A stretch of 64,000 nucleotides of DNA from Hydrangea macrophylla (Eukaryota; Streptophyta; Magnoliopsida; Cornales; Hydrangeaceae): contig CM066993.1 of NCBI GenBank assembly GCA_033977485.1, positions 24,232,001-24,296,000 on the forward strand, written 5' to 3'. A model generated the notes under the pieces. The model saw only the letters and a list, made by a program, of their open reading frames with translations. It was not told the origin of the DNA and made no database searches. This document shows positions 1 through 11,667 of the stretch, piece after piece (within the stretch, counting starts at the first letter, position 1; every line of letters begins with the position of its first letter). A program made the translations under genes and the position numbers.

Positions 1-18
1 AACAATTGAAGTGAAACA

Positions 19-340
19 CTATTCTTCAAGCAGAAAGATTCCGTCTTCCACAACCTCCTTCTCTGTCGAAACTTCAAATGTGGAGTCTGAACTTGATGAT
101 TCCCTTTCCCAGAATAAGCAGAAAGCAGCAAGGACATCATCGAGCGAGTCTGAACTCACTAAGGAATTGATTTCACAGGTAAAAGGTGATCCGGATGGAC
201 ACAAGGATAACGGAGTGTAATTGCGCATCGGACTTTTCTCTTGCAGCGGAGTATCCGGGGACCTTATGTATGGTCCATATCCATGGAAGAGTTGATGTGG
301 AAGGTACAACGGTGGAAATGGTGCATTCATAGTGATATTC
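19..340 (-). pseudogene. E1 accessory ORF, exon 2 (Athila extra protein, unknown function)
   Basis: This is the second exon of an accessory reading frame downstream of pol. It begins right after a pyrimidine-rich tract ending in CAG (minus strand, AG at 342-341) and encodes a Pro/Ser-rich, acidic tail sharing the HQL-HG-GPYIR, RNYTPLS and LDDVLAAF motifs with E2 exon 2 at 12271-12595. The shared protein sequence and shared acceptor show that this is a true coding exon in the family. No known domain is recognised. Confidence 0.7.
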
Positions 341-465
341 CTGACAAAGGAAAACAAAAAGAAACGAAGAATATAAATTAACTAAAGCAACAGAAAGATC
401 AAGTAGGAGGAATTTAAACAAAGCAAACCGAAAAGAAAACGAAAGGAATGTGATCCAGAATTCAC
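341..465 (-). other. E1 accessory ORF intron (125 bp, GT-AG)
   Basis: On the minus strand the donor follows CCAATAGTGAG and the acceptor is TTTGTCAG. Donor context, acceptor and intron phase 2 match the E2 intron 12153-12270, although the intron bodies have diverged. In E1, reading through the donor meets a TGA at once, so the frame continues only if the intron is removed. Confidence 0.65.
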
Positions 466-951
466 CTCACTATTGGCCTGATATCTCCATGTGCACTAAC
501 AGGTAGAGGGCATTGAAGCCGGAACAACAAATAGCTCAAATGGACATAAATATAGGGAACCACTTGGATGACCAGGAAGTTGTCAACATATGTGAATACG
601 ACATTGTGGCGTTCTGGCACCACATCCTATAGGTCCTCTTCTTCCCATGGCTCCCACATTGAGTCATTTTCCCATTGTTCCATCAGGGCGTCATCAACCT
701 CCCACATAGCATAACCCTCTGGTTCTCCCTCCTCTTCAGGGAGTTCCATGTGTGCAAATGGGTTGATCTGGAGGAGAGCAGGATCATATGGGATGTATCC
801 GTGGGTTAAGTCAACGATGTCGTTAGCTCCTGGCCCTTGGTATGGAGATAAGCAAAATGCAATTTCATCAGCAGTCCACAATGGGTTCTGATATTATGAA
901 TCAGCCCATGACCCTATCGAGTGAACATCGTCATCTCTCATGGTGGATAGC
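466..951 (-). pseudogene. E1 accessory ORF, exon 1
   Basis: The exon starts after a CAG acceptor (plus 952-954), with the ATG at 941-939. It encodes the same acidic, Trp-rich protein as E2 11668-12152: a DDVHSIGSWAD start, a HGYIPYDPALL stretch, an acidic block ending in WEPWEEEDL, then a region rich in VPY-YVHLSYLLFRLQCPLP. The frame is intact apart from two nonsense changes: TAA at codon 16 where E2 has GAA, and TAG after EEDL where E2 has CAG. Protein-level conservation in an otherwise degraded element argues that the ORF was functional. Function unknown. Confidence 0.68.
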
Positions 952-1083
952 CTGTACGAGATAGAAATGGAATAGCAGATTATGATCAAGATCACACTCA
1001 AAAAGGAATAGATAAACAACACAAAATGAGAAATAGAAAAAAGAAAAAGTACAACAACATTGTTAAAAACGCACTTGAGCGTT

Positions 1084-2700
1084 CTAGGTGGAGGTGTAGT
1101 CGGGCTCATCCAGTTGGATGTGCTCAACCTCGGGTTGGAAATCTTCTAAGAATGGTTTTACCCTTTGGCCATTGACCTTGAAACTTCCATCATTCTAAGG
1201 ATTAAATAACTCAACGGCCTCGTGTGGAAAGACAGGTTTGACTGTGAAGGGTTCTGTCCACTGAGATCGGAGTTTTCCTGGGAATAGATGAAGGCGCGAA
1301 TCATATAGTAAAACTTTCTGCCCAGGCTCGAAAGATTCACGAAAAATTGTTCTGTCATGGTGAGCCTTCAACCGTTCCTTGTGGAGTTTGGCATTGTCAT
1401 ATGCATCTCGTCAAATTTCTTCCAATTCTTCCAACTGCAGTTTTCGGAGATGTCCTTCCTCTTTAATGTCGAAGTTTAATGAGCGTGTTACCCAATATGC
1501 TTTGTGCTCAATTTCAACGGGGAGGTGACATGCCTTACCATACACTAGCCTATATGGAGACATTCCCAGATTTGTCTTGTAGGCAGTACGGTATGCCCAA
1601 AGAGCATCAGTCAGTTTATAGGCCCAGTCTTTTTTGTTGAAGCTAACCGTCTTCTCTAATATGTGCTTGATTTCACGGTTAGCCAACTCTGCCTGCCCAT
1701 TCATTTGTGGGTGGTAGGCTAGAGCAATCTTGTGATTAACCCCATATTTCTTGAGTAGTGACTCCAAAGGCCTATTGCAAAAGTGCTTGCCTTGGTCACT
1801 TATTAGGGCTTTTGGGGTTCTGAAACGCGATAAGATATTTTCCTTAAGAAAGGACATTACTGTTTTATGATCATTGCGTCTTGTCGGTATCGCTTCTACC
1901 CATTTTGATATGTATTCCACAGCAAGGAGTATATATTCACAATTATTTGATTTAGGAAATGGGCCCATGAAGTCGATGCCCCAACAATCGAATATTTCAA
2001 TTGTGATGATGGGGGTTAAAGGCATCGAATTCCTTTTCGAAATTGTACCAAGCTTTTGACATCGCTGGCACGATTTACAAAAAGCATAGGCATCTTTAAA
2101 CACGGTGGGCCAATAGAAACTGTTGTGCAATACTTTGTGTGAGGTCTTTTGGGAGGCAAAATGGCCACCGCAGGCTTCAGAATGACAGGAGGCCAAAATT
2201 ACAGTTATGTCCTCATTCAGAACGCAACGCCTGATGACTTGATCAGCACAGTACTTAAATAAGTAAGGGTCATCAAAAAAGAAATGGCGTGCGAACGAAA
2301 GGAACCTTTTCTTGTCCTGATTTGACCAATGGCTCGGGGTCTCTCTTCTAACAAGGTAATTTATTACATTTGCGTACCACGGCAAATTGGAGACAGCCAT
2401 CAGTTGCTCGTCTGGGAATTCAGTGTTGTCAGTGAATGTCGACCGAGATAAATGGTCGGCGACCACATTCTCTACTCCCTTTTTATCCTTGATAGTGATA
2501 TCGAATTCCTGGAGTAGGAGTATCCAGCGGATAAGCCTCTGTTTTGCGTCTTTCTTAGATAACACGTACTTGAGGGATGAGTGGTCTGTAAAACCGACTA
2601 TTGGGGACCCTATTAGATAAGACCTGAATTTGTCTAGCGCGAATACTATTGCCAGTAACTCTTTCTCAGTAGTCGTATAGTTCATTTGAGTTTCGGTCAG
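1084..2700 (-). pseudogene. E1 RNase H C-terminus and integrase (Athila pol)
   Basis: Transcribed right to left. The RNase H motif [18 protein letters not shown] lies at about 2685, followed by the integrase zinc-binding region ([10 protein letters not shown]... CKSCQRCQK) and the DDE core: Asp in WGIDFMGPF, Asp in ISDQGKHF, and Glu in [10 protein letters not shown]. The C-terminal integrase domain follows with [10 protein letters not shown]. The Athila stop is a TAG at 1086-1084. At least two nonsense changes are present, one near 1410 (after LEELEEI) and one in the tail. The product would have joined element cDNA to host DNA in the nucleus. The copy is inactive. Confidence 0.88.
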
Positions 2701-4107
2701 CGTTCAGCTGGCATAGTAGATTACATAAGGCTTGTTGTCCTTCCTCTGTCCTAGAACTGCGCCAATGGCGTAGTCACTAGCATCGCACCTTAACTCGAAC
2801 GACAAACTCCAATCGGGTGCCTATATTATTGGTGCGGAGGTAAGGTGATCTTTTAGTGCATCAAAAGATATTTGACAATTTTCTGACCATTCAAAAGGTG
2901 CATCTTTGCCTAGGAGTTGGCACAGTGGTCGGGAGATTGCACTAAAAATTTGGATAAAGCGTCAATAGAATCCTGCGTGTCCTAGAAAAGATAGGATGTC
3001 TCGGACTATACGAGGGATAGGTAGATTTGCAATTATATCAATTTTTGCTTTATTAACTTGGATACCCTTATCAGAGATAATGTGGCCGGGGACAATTCCC
3101 TTGGTCACCATGAAGTGACACTTTTCCCAGTTTAACACTAAGTGTTTGTCCTCGCATCTCGCTAACACATTCTCTAGGTTTTCTAGGCAGTTATCAAAAC
3201 TATGGCCAAACACTGAGAAGTCGTCCATGAAGACCTCGAGTGTCTGTTCAACCATATCACTGAATATGCTTAACATGCACCGCTGAAAGGTGGCAGGTGC
3301 ATTGCATAAGCCAAAAGGCATACGGCGATAAGCGAATGTATCGAACGGACAAGTAAGAGTCGTCTTCTCCTGATCTTTAGGAGCTATTTCGATTTGGTTA
3401 TAGCCACTATATCCGTCCAAGAAGCAATAAAATTTATGACCCGCCACTCTTTCTAGCATTTGATCCATGAATGGCAATAGAAAGTGGTCTTTCCGGGTCA
3501 CAGTATTCAACTTTCGGTAATCAATACACATCCGCCATGCAGTGGGGACGCGTGTTGGTACTAACTCGCCGTCTTTGTTTGGGATAACTGTTATACCTGC
3601 CTTTTTGGGCACCACCTAGGTTGGACTAACCCAAGAGCTGTCAGAGATATGGTATATTATCCCAATGTCTAGAAGTTTTAAGACTTCTTTTTTCACTACT
3701 TCTTGCATATTGGGATTCAGACGCCTCTGCATTTGTCGTGAAGGTTTAGCGTCTTCCTCCAGATATATCTTATGGGTGCATATAGATGGCCTTATGCCTT
3801 TTAGGTCGGCAATAGTCCATCCCAATGCTCCCTTATACAGTTTGAGCATTTGAATCAACTTATCCTCTTGTTCAGAATTCAATATGGATGAGATTATAAC
3901 GGGATAAGTCTTGTTAGTCCCCAGAAAAGCATATTTGAGCTCTTTTGGAAGCTCCTTTAATTCTAGATCGGGAAACTGAAAGTTTGAAGGCATAGTTAAC
4001 TTTGTTTTTAGAGGTAAAGGTTCATATGGTGTGACCCACATGCATTCTGCTCTATCTTCCTCTTTAGTTTCCATCATGAGGCAGTCATGATTTAAAGCAG
4101 CATCCAA
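2701..4107 (-). pseudogene. E1 reverse transcriptase and RNase H N-terminus (Athila pol)
   Basis: From right to left come the ELKELPKELKYAFLG linker, the [17 protein letters not shown] start of RT, the [11 protein letters not shown] fingers motif, [10 protein letters not shown] with the first catalytic Asp, and FMDDFSVFG with the catalytic Asp pair, then the connection and the start of RNase H. A stop (TAG near 3616) splits the RT before VPKKAG, another lies at about 2962 (GFY then stop), and a further break lies at 2700. Motifs are collinear and close to E2 8493-9890. Confidence 0.9.
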
Positions 4108-4174
4108 TGGAGTAGAATTATTAGATTGATAAGTAGCGTCAAATTATGACACAACTACCTCCAAAGGATCTTTG

Positions 4175-4179
4175 TAGTC
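4175..4179 (+). repeat. Target-site duplication TAGTC, left copy of E2
   Basis: TAGTC directly precedes the E2 5' LTR and is repeated at 18773-18777 after its 3' LTR. Removing E2 and one copy restores the E1 codon series V-D-Y-K-D-P. Confidence 0.95.
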
Positions 4180-4433
4180 TGCAAAGCGGGGGTATTTGTA
4201 AAATACAACCGCGCTAAAAGGAAGAATTGTATTAGTTTTTATCACAACTTCCCGTTTTATCTGCGATTTGCATTGCAAGACTAATTTTCATACAATATGA
4301 TTAATCTATGACAAGTTGTATTGTTTTAGCTGTTGTTGGTGCAGATTACTGCTGTGTGGACTAAACAGATGAACATCAGAATAAATGGAATGCTGAAATG
4401 AAAACAAAAGAAGTCAAAGCTGAAATGTGGATC

Positions 4434-4543
4434 TCGATCGATCTAAGACGGTTCGATCGATCGAGCGTTCGATCGCTTGAAGAGTGTTGAAGCGCTTGAG
4501 GCTTAAGGGTTCGATCGATCGAGAGCAGTTCGATCGATCGAAC
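4434..4543. promoter_or_regulatory. Palindrome cluster A1 in the E2 5' LTR promoter
   Basis: About six copies of TTCGATCGATCGA and relatives (TTCGATCGCTTGA, GAAGCGCTTGAG) occur within 110 bp, ending about 70 bp before the TATA box. The same cluster occurs at 17399-17508 in the 3' LTR. A role is inferred only from position and dyad symmetry. Confidence 0.6.
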
Positions 4544-4610
4544 GGGGTATTTCCAGTAACATTCGTGTGCGCAGCAGATGCGGGTTTTAACCCTAGTTTA
4601 TTAGGTTTTC

Positions 4611-4620
4611 TTATATATAT
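4611..4620 (+). promoter_or_regulatory. E2 LTR TATA box
   Basis: TTATATATAT lies in the middle of the LTR, followed about 60 bp later by a GA-rich AGAGAGAGATAGAGAG leader. Transcription would start at about 4645. The copy in the 3' LTR is at 17575-17585. Confidence 0.6.
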
Positions 4621-5039
4621 GTGTACTGTACACGTCTAGAGGGACGCCCACTTTACATTTTTTACAGTTTTAGAGAGAGAGATAGAGAGTTTGTGTTTGG
4701 TTTTGTAGGTTTTGCATTGAAGTTTCATTTGTGCAGTGGATTTCTTAAGTTTAATACAAGTATTCTTTGTTCCAGGTGATTTATATATTGTTTATCTAGA
4801 TTCTACACTTGGTAGTCGTAGTTTAATCGCTCATCTTATAGTATTGCATGTTAAATATTTGTAAAACCATAGTTTTTAGATTTTCCATGAAAAACTCGCA
4901 ACCAAACAAGGTGTTAATATTTTTTTACGTTAAATATCAATCTGTGACATCCCAGACGATGTCTGAGTAGTCCCAGGTTGGGAGAACACGATGAAACAGT
5001 GATCTCCAGCTTCTGCCATGCAGCAGAATAATCGCTGTG

Positions 5040-5160
5040 TTCGATCGATCGAAGTTAGTTCGATCGATCGAACCAGAGACAGTCAATCGATCGAAGTCAG
5101 TTCGATCGATTGAGGGATGAAGGTCTTCGATCGATCGAAAGCGCGTCGATCGATCAAACT
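5040..5160. promoter_or_regulatory. Palindrome cluster A2, downstream part of the E2 5' LTR
   Basis: Six spaced copies of TTCGATCGATCGAA or one-base variants lie 10-25 bp apart, about 430 bp downstream of the TATA box and so within the transcribed part. The cluster is also at 18005-18124 in the 3' LTR. It could act as DNA or as hairpin RNA; the sequence does not decide. Confidence 0.55.
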
Positions 5161-5813
5161 CCCTGATTCTTGAAGGTGTTCCCTGCAGTATTCCAGGACC
5201 TTTTTGTTTTAAGATTTGTTATCATTCTGTCCCAAAAAATGCTCAGTCTGTCAAAACAGTTTTTAAAACTAAGGCCCTAAGGCATTTTCTTTCAATACAT
5301 TTTGCAAACCATCTTCAATGCTAACACCATTGAGGATGTGAGTCTTAACTATTGGATTAAACCGCTTTTACGTATTTTATTTTAATTGTGATGATATGGT
5401 CCCGGTCATGAAAGGGCCATGGATTCTCCATCTTTAGAGGAATACGGAAAACTGTGGGTAATGTACTCCTTTGTGCTTCAAGGCAACTGCATGGTAGATA
5501 GTTAGATTACTGCAGATTCGTGTAATCCCAACACTTTCTTTTTAAAGTTAAACATCCTAATTTAGAGTACTGTTTTAAGTAGCTAGTTAGATCGTTAATC
5601 ATTTTTCTTAGTAATCTTAGCTGTGGAACTTTGTGTTCCGCACCATTGCTTAATCTTATTCATTTTATTTTGTTTTCTTTTGAGGTTAGCCTAATTCAAT
5701 AGGTCAACACCTTCCCTGTGGGATCGACCTGGTCTTACCAGATATTACTTGCACGTCTACCTACACTTGGGTATTGCACAAGAGCGCACAGAAAAATTCT
5801 CGTGTCAAGTTTT

Positions 5814-5831
5814 TGGCGCCGTTGCCGGGGA
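5814..5831 (+). promoter_or_regulatory. E2 primer binding site, tRNA-Asp
   Basis: TGGCGCCGTTGCCGGGGA lies 6 bp after the LTR. It is the exact complement of the 18-nt 3' end of plant tRNA-Asp (GUC), including CCA, from established tRNA sequence. Minus-strand cDNA would start here. Confidence 0.9.
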
Positions 5832-5945
5832 AGGCGACGATCAATTCCTTAGATCACCTCGGTCTCTCTTCATCTCTTTCTATTTTTACTTTCTCTTCTT
5901 TTCAGTTCTTTTGGTAAACACTCACCCTAGGGACTCCCCCAGTTC

Positions 5946-7334
5946 ATGTCCAATAATTCTATTGAAGGAATTTTTGGAAATCCTTTCTACCTGTCTGACT
6001 CTGATAGTTCCATCAACCCGATAGCCACTCCAACTGCATCAATGGATGATCATCAGAGCGAAAATGGTGACAATGTTGTGGTACCAATTGATGAGGCACT
6101 CCGTCGTCTTTGCGATCTCATGTAACCAGAACATGCACCTACGCCCTCTTGCATTCAAATCCCACCGCATAATGGCGAATTTCAGTTTCGTAATGGGATG
6201 ATTCAACTGCTTCCCACCTTTCATGGGATGGAAAGTGAGAAGGCGTATTTACATATCACTGACTTCGAGGATGTTTGCAAAACATTCTCGCAAAATTGTC
6301 CTAGAGAGGTGACGCATTTAATGCTATTCCCCTTCACTTTGAAAGATAAAGCGAAGGCGTGGCTCCACTCCCTAAAACCTAATTCAATTTTCACCTGGCA
6401 TGCGATGAGCACTGCGTTTCTGAAGAAATTCTATCCTACTCGCATGACCACAGACCTTCAGCGTCAAATCAATTTCTATAAACAAAAGAGCAATGAAACC
6501 TTCACACAAGCGTGGGAGCGTTTCAAAGATTTTCTTCTCTCGTGCCCACACCATGGGTTTGAGAAATGGCGAACTATCAGCTTCTTTTATCAAGGATTGA
6601 ATGGTGAAACAAAGAAGTTGGTGGAAACGATGAGCTCTGGACCATTTCTGCGTAAAAACACTGAAGAGGCTGAAGCTCATTTCGAATGGTTAGCCGAATA
6701 CGCTCATGAATGGTCAAATTCTGACAATGTCTCACGCTCACAGATATCCTGTGTAGAAGAGAAAAGCCTATACCAGCTAACCAGTGAAGATCACCTCATG
6801 ACTAAGTATGCAGAGCTAGCAAAGAAGGTAGAAGAGTTAAGCATGAAAGGAGAGAGCTCTAGGCAAGTCTTGCCTGAGGAACCATGTGGCACATGCAACA
6901 TGTTGGGACATACAACTCAATATTGTCCTAATGTGCCATATTTTCAAGAGCAAGCCCCTATAGAGATGAATGCCATGCAAGGTTTTCGAGGGGCGGGGAA
7001 TTCCAACAATAACTTTCAAAGTAACAATAGATGGAATCACCCCGGTTTTGATTGGAGAAATAATGCTGGGACCCAAAATCAATATCAACAGCAGCCCTAC
7101 AACAATAATCAATATCAAGGGCAAAACAATAAGCCGTTCCAGCAATACAATGAAAACAGAACCAATAATTACAACCAAGCTCAACCCTCCAATGCACCAC
7201 AAACCAATACCTATGTGCCACCGCACAAGAAGGTACAAGAAGAAGAGCCACTTGCTAATGCCAATCTAACGCAGCAACTCATACAGATGATGAGTAGAAT
7301 GTCTGCCACATTAGAAAGGATATATGCACGGTAA
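5946..7334 (+). pseudogene. gag: E2 gag (nucleocapsid protein), interrupted at codon 60
   Basis: The start is the ATG at 5946, which aligns with the E1 gag start at 21214 (both MS-NSIE). The frame has a TAA at 6123-6125 where E1 has Thr, then stays open to the TAA at 7332-7334. The central retrotransposon gag domain (about residues 85-260) includes FPFTLKDKAKAWL. A CX2CX4HX4C zinc knuckle uses Cys314, Cys317, His322 and Cys327, followed by a Gln/Asn-rich tail with many QYQ and NNN runs. Gag packages element RNA into cytoplasmic particles. Only the internal stop prevents a full product of about 462 residues. Confidence 0.88.
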
Positions 7335-8492
7335 GAGGGCTCAGGAGGAACATTCCCTGCCCAACCACTTCCAAATCCAAAGGGACATAACAATGGTCCT
7401 AACAATCAAGAACATGCTAAAGCTGTGACTACATTGAGAAGTGGAAAAATCATAGAGAAAAGCATGCCTCTGTCCACTCCCGAAGTGTACAAAGAGGAGG
7501 AAGTGGTGGATGAAGAAGTTGAGCTACCATCTACTCAAGAGGAGGAGCTGTCTACTAATGACGAGGCAATAAAGGTAAACATTGAAGCTCCTAGAGTAGA
7601 AGAAAAAGTTGAGCGAAGGCCTGGGAAGGAGTCTGTTAAGGAGGAACCACCAAAATGCCCCTTTCCTGCACCTTATCCTCAACGGTTGAAGAAACCCAAG
7701 AATGAGACCAAGAATCAGGAGTTTCTGGAATTGTTCAAGCAGGTTAAAATTAACCTTCCACTCCTAGATGCTATCAACCAAGTGCCGGCCTATGCTAAGT
7801 ATCTCAAAGATCTATGCACGGTCAAGAGGAGGCAAAGTGTGAAGAAACATGCGTATGTCGCGTGCCAAGCCAGTGCGATCATTCAAAATGAGTTGCCTCC
7901 AAAACTCAAAGATCCCGGTACACCTACTGTCTCATGCAGAATTGGGAATCAAAAGATAGATAACGCACTCCTTGATCTCGGAGCAAGCGTGAACCTGCTG
8001 CCATTTTCAGTCTATAAACAACTAGGGTTGGGTGAACTCAAACCCACTCGAGTCGCTTTGCAATTGGCAGACAGATCTGTGAAGTACCCTAGAGGGGTGT
8101 TGGAGGACGTACTTGTCCAAATAGACTCTTTTGTCTTTCCGGTTGATTTCGTGATATTGGACACAGAATCTGTGTCTAATCCTGGTGCACATATCCCGGT
8201 CATTTTTGGACGTCCATTCCTCAACACCATTGATGCCACAATCAAGATTAGAACTGGTATCATGACTATCGTATTCGGGAACATGACGTTGAATATCAAG
8301 ATCTTTTCTAATCCCCGACCTGAAGAATACGATGATGAGGAAGAAATCCATTACATAGACACGGTCATTGAAGATGAAGTTGACTTGGTCGACTACAAAG
8401 ATCCTTTGGAAGTTGTGATGACTCAATTTGGCGATATCTATCAGCCTGCAGAGTCCACCCCATTGGATGCTGACCTGAACTAGACGTGTCTT
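7335..8492 (+). pseudogene. E2 protease and linker (gag-pol middle part)
   Basis: In frame with gag after the TAA at 7332. Acidic linker VTTLRSGKIIEKS, then a conserved KQVKINLPLLDAI block, then the retropepsin-like domain with LLDLGASVNLLP (catalytic Asp codon at about 7974) and the flap-side and C-terminal motifs VPVDFVILD and VIFGRPFL. DLGAS replaces the usual DTGAS, as is normal for Athila-type proteins. A TAG at 8481-8483 sits where E1 has His, and the frame then continues into RT. The enzyme would process the gag-pol polyprotein. Confidence 0.85.
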
Positions 8493-11140
8493 ATGATGGA
8501 TACGATAAAGGAGGATAGAGCCGATTGCATGTGGGTACAGCCATATGAACAACTGCCTCCTAAAACCAAGTTGGTAATGCCCTCTAGTTTCCAGTTTCCG
8601 GAGTTAGAATTGAAGGAGCTTCCCAAAGAGCTAAAATACGCATTTCTAGGGACTGGAAAAACTTATCCTGTGATCATTTCATCTGCTTTAACTCATGAAC
8701 AGGAAAGTAAGCTAGTGGAAATGCTTACCAAGCATAAGGATGCTATGGGATGGACAATTGCTGACCTCAAGGCATAAGCCCATCCATATGCACGTATAAG
8801 ATATATCTGGAGGAAGACGCTAAACCCTCAAGGCAAATGCAAAGGCGTCTGAATCCCAACATGCAAGAAGTAGTTAAAAAGGAAGTGCTTAAACTACTTG
8901 ATGTTGGGATGATATATCCGATATCTGATAGTCCTTGGGTCAGTCCTACCCAAGTAGTTCCAAAGAAAGCAGGCATAACAGTCATCCCGAACAAAGATGG
9001 TGAATTAGTACCGACACGCGTCCCCACTAGATGGAGGATGTGTATTGACTACAGGAAGTTAAATACTGTGACCCGAAAGGACCATTTTCCTTTGCCATTC
9101 ATGGATCAAATGCTAGAACGTGTGGCGGGTCACAAGTATTACTGCTTTTTGGATGGATATAGTGGATATAATCAAATTGAAATTGCTCCTGAAGATCAGG
9201 AGAAAACCACATTCACTTGTCCATTCGGTACTTTCGCCTACCGACGAATGCCGTTTGGCTTATGTAATGCACCGGCTACCTTTCAGCGCTGCATGCTAAG
9301 CATCTTTAGTGACATGGCCGAAAACATCCTTGAAGTCTTCATGGATGATTTTTCAGTGTTTGGCCATAGCTTTGAAGATTGCCTCAGCAATCTCGAGCAA
9401 GTTCTAATGAGGTGTGAGGACAAACACCTAGTCTTAAATTGGGAGAAGTGTCACTTTATGGTGACTAAGGGAATAGTCCTCGGCCACATAATATCCGATG
9501 AAGGCATCCAAGTGGATAAGGCTAAAATCGACATAATCTCAAATCTACCTGTCCCCCGTACAGTGAGAGACATCCGTTCATTCTTGGGGCATGCAGGTTT
9601 TTATCGTCGATTTATCCAGAATTTCAGTGCAATCTCTCGACCCCTTTGTCAACTTCTTGTTAAAGATGCACCATTTGAGTGGTCCGAGAGTTGCCAAAAG
9701 TCCTTTGAGGATCTAAAAGAGCTCCTCACCTCCGCACCTATAATACAGGCACCCGACTGGAGTTTGCCTTTTGAATTAATGTGCGATGCTAGTGATTACG
9801 CCATTGGCGCAGTCCTAGGCCAGAGAAAGGACAATAAGCCATATGTGATATACTACGCCAGCCGAACTTTGAATGACGCTCAAATGAATTACACTACCAC
9901 TGAGAAGGAGCTGCTGGCTGTAGTATTCGCCCTGGACAAGTTTAGGTCTTATCTGATAGGGTCCCCAATCGTCTATTTTACAGATCATTTGGCCCTCAAG
10001 TTTCTTTTGTCAAAGAAAGACGCTAAACAACGGCTTATTCGCTGGATACTCTTACTCCAAGAGTTTGATTTAACAATCAAAGACAAGAAAGGAGTAGAGA
10101 ATGTGGTTGCGGATCATTTGTCCCGGTTGACTTTCGTCGACAACACTGAATCCCAAACCATTAAGGACGAGTTCCCAGACGAACAGCTACTGGCAGTAAG
10201 TAGTCTGCCTTGGTATGCTGATATCCTAAACTACCTCGTCACGGGTGAAACACCAACTCATTGGTCGAACCAAGATAGGAAACGGTTTCTCTCCTTCGCG
10301 CGCCATTTCTTCTTTGATGACCCATACCTTTTCAAGTACTGTGCTGATCAGGTCATCAGGCGCTGCGTCCCCAATGAGGATATAACCGTAATATTAGCAT
10401 CATGCCATTCTGAGGCATGCGGTGGCCACTTTGCGTCACAGAAGACCGCACAAAAAGTCCTACAAAGCGGGTTTTACTGGCCCACAGTCTTCAAAGATGC
10501 TTATTCCTTTTGCAAGACATGCCAACGCTGTCAAAAGCTTGGAACGATTTCTAAAAGGAATTCTATGCCTTTAACCCCTATCATCACAATTGAGATATTT
10601 GATTGTTGGGGCATAGATTTTATGGGTCCATTTCCTAAGTCTAACAACTGCGAATACATACTCCTTGCTGTGGAGTATGTATCAAAATGGGTAGAAGCGA
10701 TACCAACGAGACGAAATGACCACAGAACGGTCATGTCATTTCTGAGAGAGCATATTTTGTCTCGTTTTGGTACTCCGAAAGCTTTACTAAGTGACCAAGG
10801 CAAGCATTTCTGCAATAGGCCCTTGGAGTCACTTCTCAAGAAATACGGAGTCCATCATAAAATCGCTCTTGCTTATCATCCACAGTCAAATGGGCAAGCA
10901 GAATTGGCTAACCGTGAAATCAAGCATATTCTCGAAAAGACGGTTAGTTCCAATCGAAAAGACTGGGCATACAAATTGACTGACGCATTATGGGCATACC
11001 GTACTGCGTATAAGACGAATCTTGGTATGTCCCCGTATAGACTAGTTTACGGGAAAGCTTGCCACCTTCCTGTTGAAATTGAACATAAAGCTTACTGGGC
11101 AACGCGCTCATTGAACTTTGATATTCAAGAGGGAGGTTAG
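8493..11140 (+). pseudogene. pol: E2 reverse transcriptase, RNase H and integrase (Athila pol)
   Basis: The segment 8493-8772 holds the ELKELPKELKYAFLG linker. A 1-bp deletion near 8772 (GGC read as GC before ATAAG) shifts the frame, and from there one frame runs to 11138. In the 767-residue frame starting at 8837: RT with [10 protein letters not shown] (Asp106) and FMDD (168-171); RNase H from about 312 (Asp317) through [16 protein letters not shown]; the integrase zinc region [10 protein letters not shown]... CQRCQK; and the DDE core Asp in WGIDFMGPF, Asp in LSDQGKHF, Glu in [14 protein letters not shown] at 11138-11140 ends it early where relatives continue. The product copies and integrates the element. 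Confidence 0.92.
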
Positions 11141-11506
11141 CTACGCAAGCTCCAACTTGCAGAGCTAGAGGAAATACGACGAGATGCGTATGACTCTGCA
11201 AGGTTACATAAGGAAAAGTTGAAGGATCGCCACGATCGTACGATTTTTCGTAAATCATTTGAGCCGGGGCAGAAAGTCTTGCTGTATGACTCTCGCCTCC
11301 ACCTTTTCCCAGGAAAACTCCGTTCCCGTTGGACAGGCCCGTTCATCGTAAAAACTGTTTTTCCACATGGGGCGGTTGAGATTGTCAATCCAAAGAACGA
11401 TGATTGCTTCAAGGTCAATGGCCAAAGATTGAAACCGTTCTTGGAAAACTTCCACACTGAAGTTGAGCACATCCAACTGGATGAGCCCAGCTATTCTCAT
11501 ACTTAA
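11141..11506 (+). pseudogene. E2 integrase C-terminal domain, cut off by a stop
   Basis: Same frame as the preceding ORF after the TAG at 11138. It contains the leader [17 protein letters not shown], then [37 protein letters not shown] and the tail VEHIQLDEP before TAA at 11504-11506. This is the DNA-binding C-terminal part of integrase. E1 has the same block at 1084-1400, with its own stops. Confidence 0.85.
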
Positions 11507-11657
11507 AAATCCAAAGTGAAGTTCCAAATTGTTGTTGTATTTCTTTTCTTTCCTTGCATTTTAGTTTCTCTCTCTTTTGTTTCTTTTTTGGTTTTCATTC
11601 TTTATTTCGTGTTTGTGATCTAGTTCTAATCCATTATATCTTAAACCACTCTGTTGC

Positions 11658-11659
11658 AG
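11658..11659 (+). other. Putative 3' splice site before the accessory ORF
   Basis: The pyrimidine-rich CACTCTGTTGCAG lies 8 bp before the ATG at 11668. A matching acceptor (CTCGTACAG) stands just upstream of the E1 ATG at plus 941. A donor, probably in the leader or pol, was not identified. Confidence 0.5.
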
Positions 11660-11667
11660 GTGCATAG

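Larger units (their letters stand above)
1..4179 (-). mobile_element. E1, old Athila-type LTR retrotransposon, 3' half (interrupted by E2)
   Basis: This is the 3' half of a minus-strand Ty3/gypsy element. It carries the end of the protease-RT linker, RT, RNase H, integrase and two accessory exons, and leaves the window on the left, so its 3' LTR is not seen. Its 5' half continues at 18773-22965. The split is proven by sequence: the reading frame GTAGACTACAAAG is cut inside and restored when E2 and one copy of the 5-bp duplication TAGTC (4175-4179, 18773-18777) are removed. Many stops and frameshifts show the copy is dead and older than E2. The Athila assignment rests on the RT, RNase H and integrase motifs and the DLGAS protease. 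Confidence 0.92.
4180..5807 (+). repeat. E2 5' LTR (1628 bp)
   Basis: The LTR begins TGCAAAGCGGGGGTA and ends TTCTCGTGTCA, and matches 17145-18772 base for base except for about 20 substitutions. It contains the promoter and two clusters of TTCGATCGATCGAA-type palindromes, one upstream of the TATA box and one downstream. Confidence 0.96.

Noticed and set aside
5040..5160. Regularly repeated palindromes as a CRISPR array
   Set aside because: Spacing is irregular, spacers are short and the setting is a plant LTR retrotransposon; no cas-like genes.
6837..7251. Long antisense ORFs opposite gag (133 and 97 codons)
   Set aside because: They mirror the biased codon use of the Asn/Gln-rich gag tail and are not conserved in E1.
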